Positions 47,560-56,919 of a stretch of 64,000 nt of DNA are shown here, piece after piece. Both the position numbers and the translations under genes were made by a program. Source of the stretch: Gammaproteobacteria bacterium (GTDB lineage: Bacteria; Pseudomonadota; Gammaproteobacteria; Eutrophobiales; Eutrophobiaceae); NCBI GenBank assembly GCA_030829955.1, contig JAURNY010000018.1, positions 1-64,000 on the forward strand. The letters run 5' to 3'. The notes beneath the pieces are model-generated. The model saw only the letters and a program-made list of their open reading frames with translations, did not search any database and was not told the origin of the DNA. Position 1 is the first letter of the stretch, and each line of letters starts with the position of its first letter.

Positions 47560-49590
47560 TTATTTTACCTTCATGCCAGGTTGCGCTCCTTCATCAGGAT
47601 TAAGAATAAATAAATCTTTCCCACCTGGCCCCGCTGCCAGCACCATGCCTTCAGATAAACCAAAACGCATTTTACGTGGCGCAAGGTTAGCGACCATTAC
47701 GGTCAATTTACCTTCAAGGTCTTTAGGGTTATATGCCGACCTTATGCCGGCAAATACATTTTTAGTCACGCCACCAATATCCAAAGTGAGTTGTAATAGT
47801 TTATCTGCACCTTCAACATGTTCAGCTTTCAATATTTTGGCGATTCGTAGATCAACCTTGGAAAAATCATCAAACTGAATTTCATCAGCAATCGGATTAT
47901 CTGCAAGTGGTCCGCTAGTGGGTGATGAATTAGCAGGCGCAAGGTTTTCTTTACTTTCTTCTATCATGGCTTCGATAGGCTCCTTCTCGACACGCGTCAT
48001 TAACGGTTTGAATTGATTAATCGTGTGTTTCAACAATGGCTGATTGAGATCACTCCATCGCAGCGAATTAATATTTAAAAAGGCTTCTGCCTGTTCTGCC
48101 ATCTTTGGCACAACCGGTTTTAAATAAAGTAGTAAGATTCGAAAACAATTTATACCCATGGTACAAATAGCTTGTAACTCATTATCCTTGCCTTCTTCTT
48201 TGGCGATTATCCAAGGTTTATTTTCATCAATGTATTGATTGGCTTTATCTGCTAGTGCCATTATGTCACGCATCGCGCGCGAGTAATCACGCTTTTCGTA
48301 GTATGTTGCGATCTGTTCACCGCAATTGATCATTTTTTGAAATAATTCCTCGTTATGTAAGGTGTCTGCTAATTGGCCATCAAAACGCTTCTTAATAAAT
48401 CCTGCGCAACGGCTCGCTATATTCACTACCTTACCGACCAGATCAGAATTCACCCTAAAGACAAAGTCATCCAGATTCAGATCAATATCATCAACACCAC
48501 CACTCAATTTGGCAGCAAAGTAATAACGTAAGTATTCCGGATTTAAATGGTTTAAATAAGTACGTGCGGTGACGAATGTGCCGCGTGACTTCGACATCTT
48601 CTGTCCATCAACAGTGAGGAAGCCATGTGCAAAAATGGCAGACGGTGTGCGATAACCGCTGCCATGCAAAATCGCTGGCCAGAAAAGCGCATGGAAATAA
48701 ATAATGTCTTTACCAATAAAGTGATACATTTCGGTATCACTGTCGGCTTTCGCCCAGTCATCAAAGTTAAGGTTGTTCTTTTCGCAATAGTTTTTAAAAC
48801 TGGCGAGATAACCCATTGGTGCATCCAGCCAGACATAGAAATATTTACCTTCAGCTTCAGGGATGGCAAAACCAAAATAGGGTGCATCACGCGAGATATC
48901 CCATTCCTGCAAACCGGATTCAAACCATTCATCGAGTTTGTTGGTAACTTCATTCTGTAAATAGCCGGCGCGAGTCCACTTATGTAGGTATTTATTAAAG
49001 TCGTTTAATTTGAAGAAATGATGTTCTGATTCTTTTTCTATCGGGGTTGTGCCGGATATAGCTGAGATAGGATTCTTTAAATCAGTGGGTGCATAGGTTG
49101 CACCACATACTTCACAACTGTCGCCATATTGATCTTTGGCACCACACTTTGGACATTCGCCACGAATGAAGCGATCCGGCAGGAACATGTTCTTTTCAGG
49201 ATCATAAGCCTGCTTGATGGTACGTCGGTTAATATGACCTTTTTCTTTTAAGGTCAGATAAATTGAAGTCGCCAGTTCCTTATTCTCTTCTGAATGCGTG
49301 CTGTGATAATTATCAAAATCGACTGCAAAATCTCGAAAATCCGCCTGATGATCCTCGCTGGTCTTTGCAATCAGTTGCTCTGGCGTAATACCTTCTTTCT
49401 CGGCTCGCAGCATGATCGGCGTGCCATGCGCATCATCTGCACAGACGTAATAGCAAGTTTGACCACGCATCTTATGGAAACGCACCCAGATATCGGTCTG
49501 GATATATTCCACCATATGGCCAATATGAATCGGGCCATTGGCATATGGCAGGGCGCTGGTGACGAGAATTTTTCTTGGAGAGACCGACAT
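47560..49590 (-). CDS. metG: Methionyl-tRNA synthetase
   Basis: MetG charges initiator and elongator tRNA-Met. The 676 residues contain the HIGH motif (22-25), a zinc knuckle with [17 protein letters not shown] near residue 145, the KMSKSRGT loop, an anticodon-binding domain, and a C-terminal tRNA-binding (EMAP-like) domain (about 575-676) as in E. coli. Its TAA stop is followed in the same frame by the RnfB-like gene. It is divergent from apbC. Confidence 0.97.
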   Translation of the reverse strand: MSVSPRKILVTSALPYANGPIHIGHMVEYIQTDIWVRFHKMRGQTCYYVCADDAHGTPIMLRAEKEGITPEQLIAKTSEDHQADFRDFAVDFDNYHSTHSEENKELATSIYLTLKEKGHINRRTIKQAYDPEKNMFLPDRFIRGECPKCGAKDQYGDSCEVCGATYAPTDLKNPISAISGTTPIEKESEHHFFKLNDFNKYLHKWTRAGYLQNEVTNKLDEWFESGLQEWDISRDAPYFGFAIPEAEGKYFYVWLDAPMGYLASFKNYCEKNNLNFDDWAKADSDTEMYHFIGKDIIYFHALFWPAILHGSGYRTPSAIFAHGFLTVDGQKMSKSRGTFVTARTYLNHLNPEYLRYYFAAKLSGGVDDIDLNLDDFVFRVNSDLVGKVVNIASRCAGFIKKRFDGQLADTLHNEELFQKMINCGEQIATYYEKRDYSRAMRDIMALADKANQYIDENKPWIIAKEEGKDNELQAICTMGINCFRILLLYLKPVVPKMAEQAEAFLNINSLRWSDLNQPLLKHTINQFKPLMTRVEKEPIEAMIEESKENLAPANSSPTSGPLADNPIADEIQFDDFSKVDLRIAKILKAEHVEGADKLLQLTLDIGGVTKNVFAGIRSAYNPKDLEGKLTVMVANLAPRKMRFGLSEGMVLAAGPGGKDLFILNPDEGAQPGMKVK

Positions 49591-49705
49591 ACTTAATTTA
49601 ATCTGCTAAATTGGGGCGATAAAGTAGCATTAATCATCATCAGCGTGAAGTGAAGCCAATTAATTTGTAGAATACCCACCCTCATTCATAGTTAGGTTTA
49701 TATAG

Positions 49706-50794
49706 ATGTCGTCAATAACACAGGAAGAAGTCAAATCCATCCTACAAACTGTCCATGACCCGAATAACGGGCAGGACCTAATCGCAGCCAAAGCCGTATC
49801 AGATATTCGTATTGATGGAGATTCAGTCTCTGCAGATATTGAATTGGGTTACCCAGCGGCCGGTTCGTTTGAGTCACTCAGAAGTCATATTATTGATGCA
49901 TTAAATTCGAAAAATATCAAAGTGGGCCGCATTGAGATTTCATCAAAGATAGTTGCTCATACCGTTCAGCAAGGTGTTTCACTGTTACCTAATATTAAAA
50001 ATACGATTGCCGTGGCTTCAGGCAAAGGCGGTGTGGGCAAATCAACTACTTCCATTAATCTGGCATTAGCGCTGCAGGCTGAAGGTGCAAATGTGGGTAT
50101 TCTGGATGCGGATATATATGGTCCCAGTCAGCCGCGCATGTTGGGTTTGACCGGTAAACCGGATACCAAAGATGGCAAATCAGTTGAGCCCAAAATCAGT
50201 TATCAACTGCAATCAATGTCGATTGGTTATTTAATTGAAGAAGATACGCCGATGATTTGGCGAGGGCCGATGGTCACGGGGGCTCTTGAACAATTACTTA
50301 ATGAAACTAACTGGGTTGATCTCGATTACTTGGTAATTGATCTTCCGCCGGGCACAGGTGATATTCAACTTACTCTGTGTCAGAAAATTCCGGTCAGTGG
50401 TGCAGTGATTGTAACCACACCACAGGACATCGCCTTGATGGATGCTAAGAAGGCGCTGAAGATGTTTGAAAAAGTAAACGTGCCTGTTCTAGGTGTAATT
50501 GAAAACATGAGTACTCATATATGCAGCCAGTGTGGCCATGAAGAACATATCTTTGGTCGAGGTGGGGGTGAACAGATGGCGAAACAATATAATGTTGACT
50601 TGTTAGGTTCGTTGCCATTGGATATTACGATTCGTGAAGGTGTTGATAGTGGTAAGCCTACGGTTGCGCTTCAACCTGAATCAGAAATTACTCAACGTTA
50701 TCGTGAAATCGCACGGAAGTCTTCATCAAAACTGGCGTTAAAAGCGAGAGACTATACGTCTAGATTTCCCAAGATCGTAGTTGAAAATAACTAA
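49706..50794 (+). CDS. apbC: Iron-sulfur cluster carrier ApbC/Mrp
   Basis: ApbC is a P-loop ATPase of the Mrp/NBP35 family that carries 4Fe-4S clusters. An N-terminal MIP18-like (DUF59) domain spans about residues 5-80. The deviant Walker A SGKGGVGKST is at 105-114, and the cluster CX2C sits in ICSQCGHEEHIF. The length of 362 residues is normal. Placement divergent from metG is conserved in many gammaproteobacteria. Confidence 0.94.
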   Translation: MSSITQEEVKSILQTVHDPNNGQDLIAAKAVSDIRIDGDSVSADIELGYPAAGSFESLRSHIIDALNSKNIKVGRIEISSKIVAHTVQQGVSLLPNIKNTIAVASGKGGVGKSTTSINLALALQAEGANVGILDADIYGPSQPRMLGLTGKPDTKDGKSVEPKISYQLQSMSIGYLIEEDTPMIWRGPMVTGALEQLLNETNWVDLDYLVIDLPPGTGDIQLTLCQKIPVSGAVIVTTPQDIALMDAKKALKMFEKVNVPVLGVIENMSTHICSQCGHEEHIFGRGGGEQMAKQYNVDLLGSLPLDITIREGVDSGKPTVALQPESEITQRYREIARKSSSKLALKARDYTSRFPKIVVENN

Positions 50795-50927
50795 AAATGC
50801 ACTTATTCGCGATTACATCGTCAGCTCCATGCTCGAATACTAATGTATTTATCTATACACTCCGTTTCTGCATGTGGTGCTTCCACGTGCTCACAAAAAT
50901 ATACTATTTTTTAAGGGTGAATAATAA

Positions 50928-51494
50928 ATGAGTGTTAAATCGGATAAATGGATCAGAAGAATGGCAGAAGAGAAGAAAATGATCGAGCCATTCGAAGCGG
51001 AACAGGTAAAAATCCGAGGTAATAACAAACTTATTTCTTACGGCACTTCTAGTTATGGTTATGATGTGCGTTGTTCTAATGAATTTAAAATTTTTACTAA
51101 TGTTCATTCTGCGACAGTTGATCCAAAATATTTTGATCCGAAAAGTTTTGTCGATGTAAAAAGTGATTATTGCATTATTCCCCCCAATGCTTTTGCATTA
51201 GCCAGAACAGTTGAATATTTTAGAATTCCAAGAAATGTATTAACGATTTGTTTAGGCAAATCGACTTACGCGCGTTGCGGTATTATTGTGAATGTCACGC
51301 CTCTGGAGCCGGAATGGGAAGGGCATGTGACGCTGGAATTTTCTAATACGACAAATCTGCCTGCAAAAATATATGCAAACGAAGGTGTTGCACAGATGAT
51401 CTTTCTGGAATCAGATGAAGTGTGTGAAACCTCGTATAAAGATCGTGCCGGCAAATATCAGGGACAGACAGGGGTTACCTTACCTAAAACCTGA
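50928..51494 (+). CDS. dcd: dCTP deaminase
   Basis: Dcd deaminates dCTP to dUTP, which feeds dUMP to thymidylate synthase (thyA is at 24 kb). The 188 residues show [27 protein letters not shown], and the catalytic glutamate in [15 protein letters not shown]. Ribosome site AAGGGTG precedes the ATG. The apbC-dcd order is common in gammaproteobacteria. Confidence 0.96.
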   Translation: MSVKSDKWIRRMAEEKKMIEPFEAEQVKIRGNNKLISYGTSSYGYDVRCSNEFKIFTNVHSATVDPKYFDPKSFVDVKSDYCIIPPNAFALARTVEYFRIPRNVLTICLGKSTYARCGIIVNVTPLEPEWEGHVTLEFSNTTNLPAKIYANEGVAQMIFLESDEVCETSYKDRAGKYQGQTGVTLPKT

Positions 51495-51737
51495 TCTAAC
51501 CATTTATTGCTGCATAAAACCGATTAGTGTTGCCAGACACACTAAATATTCCTTATTCCAATTCTGAATTGTTGATGTAATGTCATACAGAATGACTAGT
51601 GTTGAATCACATGTGTGCCGTAATTACTGATCAATTTATTGGTAGTTCAGGCATAATCTTTACTAGCCAAATTTAATGGCAAACACTGTTTATCTGGCAA
51701 CGTAAACCCAATTAGGAATTTTAAAAAAATAAAAATT

Positions 51738-53132
51738 ATGAAAACCTACCCACTATTTTTTTTGCTAGAAGGACAAAACTGTCTAGTCATAGGCGGCGGT
51801 CCAGTTGCTGCTCGAAAAGTAGAGCGATTGTGTCAAGCGGGTGGGAATGTCTTGGTGTTGACCAAAGATATATCTCAGGAACTTATTGATTTAAAAAAAA
51901 AATATGAATTTAAGTTAGAACAAAGAGCATATAAGCAAACAGATTTGCAAGCACAAAGCATTGTCATTGCTGCCAGTGATGACAAAATATTAAATGTAGA
52001 GATAGCCAATATTGCCAAGGCAAATAATATTCTGGTGAATGTCGTGAACCAACCGAATGCAGGCAATTTTATTGTGCCTTCGATGATTGAACGTCAACCA
52101 ATAAGCATTGCTATCTCGACTGGGGGCGCATCGCCTGTTCTTGCTAGATTATTACGAGCGCGATTGGAAACCCTGATTCCATCACATTACGGTAAATTAG
52201 CTGAGTTAATGGCAAAGTTTCGTGAAAACGCCAAGCAGAAGTTTCCAGATTTACATAAGCGCCGACAGTTCTGGGAAAAGGCGTTAAGTGGCAAGATTTC
52301 AGAATTATTATTTAGTGGACAGGTTCAACTAGCTGAACATTATCTCGAAACTATGTTCAATAGGACTTATGCCGAGGAAGATCATAAGGGTGAGGTTTAT
52401 CTTGTAGGTGGCGGACCAGGCGAGCCTGATTTATTAACCTTTCGAGCATTGCGATTGATGCAGCAGGCTGATGTCGTACTTTTTGATCGTCTAGTATCGC
52501 CGTCGATAGTCGATCTGGTTAATCAAGATGCTGAGCGGATTTACGTTGGTAAACAACGTAGTAATCATAGTTTACCACAACAGGAGATTAATCAATTACT
52601 GGTTGATTTAGCAAAACAGGGTAAACATGTATTGAGGTTAAAAGGTGGTGACCCGTTTATCTTTGGTCGAGGTGGTGAGGAGATTGAATTACTGACCGAG
52701 AACCACATTCCGTTTCAGATTGTGCCGGGTATTACAGCGGCGAGTGGTTGTTCTACTTACGCAGGCATTCCATTAACGCATCGGGATTATGCTCAATCCT
52801 GTTTATTTATTACCGGTCATTTGAAAGACGGCTCAATGAATCTAAATTGGCAGGCATTGGTGCAACCACAACAAACACTGGCGGTTTATATGGGGACACA
52901 TGGTCTGGATATTTTAAGTCGTGAATTAATCAGTCATGGTATGGCAAGTGATACGCCTGCTGCGATTATTCAACAGGGTACTACCGAGCAACAGAATGTT
53001 TATACTTCTACATTGGCAATTTTACCGGACATGCCAAAGCAGTTTGATATTAAACCGCCAAGCATGATCATTATTGGCGAAGTTGTAAAACTAAGAGAAA
53101 AACTTGCCTGGTTTGAATTAACTAAAAATTGA
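51738..53132 (+). CDS. cysG: Siroheme synthase CysG
   Basis: CysG is the three-activity enzyme that makes siroheme from uroporphyrinogen III. The N-terminal half (about 1-210) has the NAD site IGGGPVAARKVERL and the dehydrogenase/ferrochelatase fold; the C-terminal half (about 215-460) is the SAM-dependent methyltransferase with VYLVGGGPGEPDLLT and LKGGDPFIFGRGGEE. The length of 464 residues matches the full fusion. Its product serves the sulfite reductase at 8.2 kb. Confidence 0.95.
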   Translation: MKTYPLFFLLEGQNCLVIGGGPVAARKVERLCQAGGNVLVLTKDISQELIDLKKKYEFKLEQRAYKQTDLQAQSIVIAASDDKILNVEIANIAKANNILVNVVNQPNAGNFIVPSMIERQPISIAISTGGASPVLARLLRARLETLIPSHYGKLAELMAKFRENAKQKFPDLHKRRQFWEKALSGKISELLFSGQVQLAEHYLETMFNRTYAEEDHKGEVYLVGGGPGEPDLLTFRALRLMQQADVVLFDRLVSPSIVDLVNQDAERIYVGKQRSNHSLPQQEINQLLVDLAKQGKHVLRLKGGDPFIFGRGGEEIELLTENHIPFQIVPGITAASGCSTYAGIPLTHRDYAQSCLFITGHLKDGSMNLNWQALVQPQQTLAVYMGTHGLDILSRELISHGMASDTPAAIIQQGTTEQQNVYTSTLAILPDMPKQFDIKPPSMIIIGEVVKLREKLAWFELTKN

Positions 53133-53206
53133 ATTTCATTGATGGTCAATAACAGGCATTGTCAACATTTAAAAATGTTTATATCCGCACTTTCCTCTTC
53201 TATAAA

Positions 53207-53593
53207 TTATTTTTTGTTTAATTTTAATGATACTGAATTAATACAATAACGTAGCCCAGTTGGTTGGGGCCCATCCTCAAAAACGTGGCCAAGGTGAGCA
53301 TCACACTGTTGACACAAGACTTCTGTTCTTCTCATACCAAGACTATTATCAGATTCAGTAGTAACTGCATCTGGCATGGGTTCCCAAAAGCTTGGCCAAC
53401 CAGAGCCAGAATCATATTTAGTATCAGAGTTGAATAATGATGCACCACAGCAAGTACAGTGATAGATACCTTCATCTTTGCAATCGTAGTATTTCCCGGT
53501 AAACGCACGCTCTGTACCTTTCTCGCGGCAGACTCGATATTCTTCCGCCGACAATTTTTCCCGCCAGTTTTTATCAGTTTTATTAGTAGTCAT
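53207..53593 (-). CDS. msrB: Peptide methionine (R)-S-oxide reductase
   Basis: MsrB reduces methionine-R-sulfoxide in proteins. With the ATG at 53593 it has 128 residues, zinc cysteines 46, 49, 94 and 97, the GWPSFWEP substrate block and the catalytic Cys117 in RYCINSVSL. An in-frame ATG at 53629 adds 12 residues without family support. It stands alone before the decayed region. Confidence 0.94.
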   Translation of the reverse strand: MTTNKTDKNWREKLSAEEYRVCREKGTERAFTGKYYDCKDEGIYHCTCCGASLFNSDTKYDSGSGWPSFWEPMPDAVTTESDNSLGMRRTEVLCQQCDAHLGHVFEDGPQPTGLRYCINSVSLKLNKK

Positions 53594-53698
53594 GAGTTTA
53601 ATTATTGAATACAGCATTGATAATATCAAAAACTTTACTTGTCGCTTTTTCGATTAATATGACCGAATTATCTAATATTTATCTTTTCCGTGTATCTT

Positions 53699-54044
53699 TT
53701 ATTTTAGGTAATTTGTCTTATAAGTCACCAGGCAGATCACTTTATCTAACTTCGGCGGTAATGTACCGTTTTTTCTAGTTATATTTGTAAGCTGGGAGGG
53801 ATTCTTTATTTGTGAGCCCCTTGGGCATCTTTTTCGATTTATCTTTCGCTTGTTTATCATGCTCGGATTCTGAGTCTTTATCTTTGTTCTTGAATTATTT
53901 CTCCATGATATGCTTTTCAAATTCAGAAAAAACGACATCAGAAATGGAGTCATCATGACTTTCTTTGCCCGCCTTATCGGATTTATGATTTTCAAAATGT
54001 TTGTTTTTCTCTTTTTCAGCAAATGAGACTTGAGGTGCTCCCAT
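53699..54044 (-). pseudogene. Decayed gene for a lysine-rich secreted protein
   Basis: Reading leftward from 54044, one frame gives the end of a signal peptide (FMGAPQVSFA, then EKEKN), a Lys/Asp/Ser-rich stretch, a TAA at 53895-53897, and then DKSKKMPKGLTNKESLPAY before another stop. The adjacent frame continues RKNGTLPPKLDKV to a stop at 53699. The doubled K-(P)-P-x-(G)-L pattern resembles the PPG(L/I)-K tails of secreted proteins such as the CigR family. At least one nonsense change and one frameshift are needed to join it. Confidence 0.5.
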
Positions 54045-54168
54045 AAATACTATTGTGATAGAGCATTGCCCAAACCGACGTCAGATAAATCAGGCTAACT
54101 TATGATTAATCCTCAACATAAATCAAAATAGTTATAGTAATTAGATAGTAAAACTTGCTAATTCGCTA

Positions 54169-54210
54169 AATGTTCTCTAAGCTACAAAAAAGAGAACATT
54201 AGGAGAACAT
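54169..54210. promoter_or_regulatory. Triple half-site operator in front of the LexA gene
   Basis: AATGTTCTCT (54169-54178) and AGAGAACATT (54191-54200) are a perfect inverted repeat. A second GAGAAC copy (54203-54208) follows 11 bp after the first direct copy. The three half-site centres are 22 and 11 bp apart, so all face the same side of the helix. On the minus strand the two close copies read GTTC-N7-GTTC. The last one ends 5 bases before the ATG and would block ribosome-site or promoter use. Confidence 0.75.
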
Positions 54211-54212
54211 AA

Positions 54213-54809
54213 ATGTTGACTGGCCTTGAAGAGAAAGTACTAGAGTTTATTACTCGTTACATCACCCAAAATGGGCATTCGCCAACATTAATAGAAATTG
54301 GTGATGCTTTGGAAATTAATTCCAAGGGCACGATACATCGCTACGTCGATTCGTTAATAAAAAAGGGTCATTTACATCGTGACGGTCGCAGTTGGCGTGG
54401 ACTGCGTTTAACTGGAGAACAAAATAAACGACTTATTATTTTACCTTTTGTCGGTCGTATTGCTGCGGGTAAGCCGATAGAAGCCATTCCTGAGCAGCTG
54501 GAAATAAATTTTTCCGATATGTTAATGGGAAGTGATCGTTACGCGCTGGAAGTTAGAGGTGACTCGATGATCGAAGCGGGTATTTTTGATGGTGATTATG
54601 TTGTCGTTAGACAAACAGATACTGCCAATAATGGTGATATTGTTATCGCATTAATTGATAATGGTGAAGCGACATTAAAGAGATTACGTAAACACGGTGA
54701 CCGCGTAGAATTGATTCCTGCTAATCAATCAATGGCGCCGATGATCTATCCTGCTGATCGTGTATATATTCAAGGTGTCGTTGTTGGACAAGTTCGATCC
54801 TATCGTTAG
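54213..54809 (+). CDS. lexA: LexA-family SOS repressor (divergent DNA-binding domain)
   Basis: LexA represses DNA-damage genes and cuts itself when bound to RecA filaments. The 198 residues have a winged helix (about 1-68) and an S24 peptidase domain. Cleavage would be at Ala85-Gly86 in GRIAAGKP, with Ser118 (GDSM) and Lys156 (ATLKRL) as catalytic pair. The recognition region (INSKGTIHRYVDSL) differs strongly from E. coli LexA (RSPNAAEEHLKAL), and the upstream repeats are not CTGT-N8-ACAG. Both points suggest a different operator. It sits between two pseudogenes. Confidence 0.88.
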   Translation: MLTGLEEKVLEFITRYITQNGHSPTLIEIGDALEINSKGTIHRYVDSLIKKGHLHRDGRSWRGLRLTGEQNKRLIILPFVGRIAAGKPIEAIPEQLEINFSDMLMGSDRYALEVRGDSMIEAGIFDGDYVVVRQTDTANNGDIVIALIDNGEATLKRLRKHGDRVELIPANQSMAPMIYPADRVYIQGVVVGQVRSYR

Positions 54810-55068
54810 ATACTCATATTGCTAAGCGTGGCCATAATGTCATTCAGGATCAAGGTTGCATGCGGATGATCTATTTCAAACTGTTCAACTGAACGCTTGA
54901 TCTAATCGAATAAGGAATCATCATCAGTATTATCGCCATGTAATGTTTCAAGTTCACAGATTAATTTATATATTTCTGCCTTGTCTTCAGGCGTTTCAAA
55001 CTCAACTTCACTTAATTCTTTTTTAATTCTGCAAGTTTCTTGTTAATGTCTGTTATATGATTTCTCAA
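54806..55068 (-). pseudogene. DUF4404-family pseudogene
   Basis: From a TTG at 55068 the minus strand reads RNHITDINKKLAELKK, then, after a one-base loss in the T6 run at 55019-55024, ELSEVEFETPEDKAEI, ELETLHGDNTDDDSLFD, a TAG at 54902-54904, and IKRSVEQFEIDHPHATLIL to the end. This matches the small helical DUF4404 family (about 85 residues) over its whole length. One frameshift and one nonsense change disable it. Its stop overlaps that of lexA. Confidence 0.75.
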
Positions 55069-55111
55069 TTATAATTTTCATTCTAATCGTAGCAGTTTAT
55101 GAGCATATTGG

Positions 55112-55519
55112 ATGTTTATTAATAAACAATTTGTATTGTGGTTAATTTTATTTTGGTTTGTTTATCACCAGAATGCAATTGCAGATCAGTGTCCGACTGT
55201 GGATATGATTAAGGAAAGAAAAATATCGCGTAAATATGAGTGGTGGATTGATGAACGAAGAGATTTGGATGATCTACTGACTGTGGAAAAACTCTATTCA
55301 GTTAGAATAAAGGAACAAGATAAGTATGTTGCCTGTTATTACAGTGCAAGAGGTTTAATCATCCAAATGGATGCTGCACCTGCAGAATCCGAATGCGGTG
55401 TAATCGAATTCAAGGGACAATGGGATGCAGTAAATGATGCTGAAAGAGTATGTAATGAAGAAGATCCGTTTGCCTGCCAGTTTGCTATTTATTGTGATGA
55501 AACTACAAAAGAAGAGTAA
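55112..55519 (+). CDS. Cysteine-containing secreted protein of unknown function
   Basis: A 135-residue protein with an N-terminal signal peptide (about 1-24, ending AIA-DQ). The mature part has six cysteines (QCPTV, VACYY, SECGV, RVCNE, FACQF, IYCDE), compatible with three disulfides, and is rich in Glu and Asp. The layout of Cys, Trp and Gly (IEFKGQWDAV) recalls small periplasmic DUF3757-like proteins, but I cannot confirm it. The ribosome site is weak. ppnP follows 35 bp later. Confidence 0.65.
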   Translation: MFINKQFVLWLILFWFVYHQNAIADQCPTVDMIKERKISRKYEWWIDERRDLDDLLTVEKLYSVRIKEQDKYVACYYSARGLIIQMDAAPAESECGVIEFKGQWDAVNDAERVCNEEDPFACQFAIYCDETTKEE

Positions 55520-55554
55520 TAATATATTTTAAGCCCGATGGGAGAAATCTTAAT

Positions 55555-55863
55555 ATGTCAGAATTTAACAATGTAACAATAATCAAAGAGGCAAATATCT
55601 ACTTTGATGGTCGGGTAACAAGCAGAACTGTCGTATTTGAGAATGGCGCTAAAAAGACACTTGGCATCATGTTGCCAGGCGATTATGAATTTAATACAGA
55701 TGCGCCTGAATTAATGGAAATTAATTCAGGAGAACTAGAGATACAACTATCTGGAGAGAGCTGGAAGAAAATAACAGGTGGAGAGTCTTTCGAAGTATCG
55801 GGTAATTCCAGTTTTAAACTAAAAATTCAGAAGTTGACTGATTATTGTTGCAGTTACTTGTAA
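55555..55863 (+). CDS. ppnP: Pyrimidine/purine nucleoside phosphorylase PpnP
   Basis: PpnP (YaiE, formerly DUF1255) is a small cupin that splits several nucleosides with phosphate. The 102 residues align along their length with E. coli PpnP: NIYFDGRVTSRTVVF, LGIMLPGDYEFNTDAPELM, SGELEIQL, and the terminal YCCSYL (E. coli YLCRYL). GGGAG precedes the ATG. It borders an eroded antiporter relic on its right. Confidence 0.9.
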   Translation: MSEFNNVTIIKEANIYFDGRVTSRTVVFENGAKKTLGIMLPGDYEFNTDAPELMEINSGELEIQLSGESWKKITGGESFEVSGNSSFKLKIQKLTDYCCSYL

Positions 55864-55966
55864 TGTCTATCTGAAGCGAACTATATTTCGAGCTAATATG
55901 TAGAATTAAAATGACCCGAAATCGACGTTAACTAGAGGAGGTGTTACTTATCGACTTTGGGTCAGC

Positions 55967-56317
55967 TCATAAGTATTAGGTAGTATAAAAGGCGATGATT
56001 AACTAGGTAATTAATGAACCTATTGTAATGAGATTACGAACTGTTGGTCCTAGTTATTAAATATCTTCAAACTTGAGAGTCAGGGCACCCTCAAAAAGAA
56101 TTACAGTAATAGTCAGCTATACGATTAGGAATAAAATATCACCAAATAACCCATCAGGATTAATAAAATTTAATACCGGCCCAACCAATAAACCAATTAA
56201 TAAGAGAAATAAAATAGCTGGTAAGCGAGCCTAGGAAGCCAACTATTGGCTGATAATGCCAAGTATTCCTATGCCTGCGAGTGATAATAAAACGCCAGTA
56301 TCCAATATGATGCCTTT
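55967..56317 (-). pseudogene. Relic of a CPA1-type cation:proton antiporter (N-terminal part)
   Basis: One minus-strand frame with no frameshift reads VLLSLAGIGILGIISQ, then ARLPAILFLLLIGLLVGP, VLNFINPDGLFGDILFLIV, ITVILFEGALTLKFEDI, LGPTVRNLITIGSLIT and LIIAFYTT. This is the N-terminal third of an NhaP/CPA1 antiporter. About eight stop codons interrupt it; three TAGs stand where the family has Trp. The remaining two thirds are missing, because ppnP begins about 100 bp further on. Confidence 0.75.
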
Positions 56318-56320
56318 AAA

Positions 56321-56919
56321 CTAAATATCTTTTCGGTTTATATGATAAGCAGTATTAAGAGAGTTTAACATGGCCTCTCTTAATATACCTTTCTCGTCAT
56401 TGCTAAATAATGAGAATACAAGTAGTACCTCATTTACCGAAACAGCACCCTGCGTTAAATATTTAAATTCATTTTGTTTTGCATTGCTGTCAGTTAAATC
56501 AAAAAAATAACCATTACCTTGTTTGCTTTCGACAGTTTGTAATATTAGTTTCGTTTGATCAGAATATGCGATTATTTTGTTGCCTGCTTCAGTCACTATA
56601 TTTTTTACATATTCTTCGCTAGTTATGTTTTTATGGTATCCGGTGTTTGTAAACACCGACATGTTTAATTGAAAAATTTCTTTTTTGTATTTGTCGAGTA
56701 TATAGAAGGTAATAAGCGGCGGTATGTTTTCATCGGTTTTTGTGAAGTTGTAATTCCAGATACGGGGAACTTGCATAATAAGTTCACCATGACCCGGAAT
56801 AGAAAAGGTTTCTGTGTCGGCTAAATAACTATTTTCTGCCGATAAAGTAGTATTTGTCAGGGCAAGAGACAGTGAAAAAAAACAATAGCTGTAATTTTTG
56901 TCTGAATTATTCGACGCAT
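56321..56919 (-). pseudogene. Secreted protein gene broken at a T8 run
   Basis: An ATG at 56919, overlapping the upstream gene by 13 bp, opens MRRIIQTKITAIVFF, but a run of eight Ts (plus-strand As at 56875-56882) shifts the frame. Adding one T would continue SLSLALTNTTLSA (a good signal peptide end), then ENSYLADTETFSIPGHGEL and on through an intact 151-codon part to 56321. The family is unknown to me. It is a recent frameshift, a slippage-controlled gene, or a sequencing error. Translation from the internal ATG at 56776 would give a cytosolic fragment. Confidence 0.65.

Noticed and set aside
55967-56317. Amber recoding (for example pyrrolysine or a reassigned TAG) in the antiporter frame
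   Set aside because: TAA and TGA also interrupt the frame and the C-terminal two thirds are missing, so decay explains it. Intact genes such as lexA and fabA end at TAG in the normal way.
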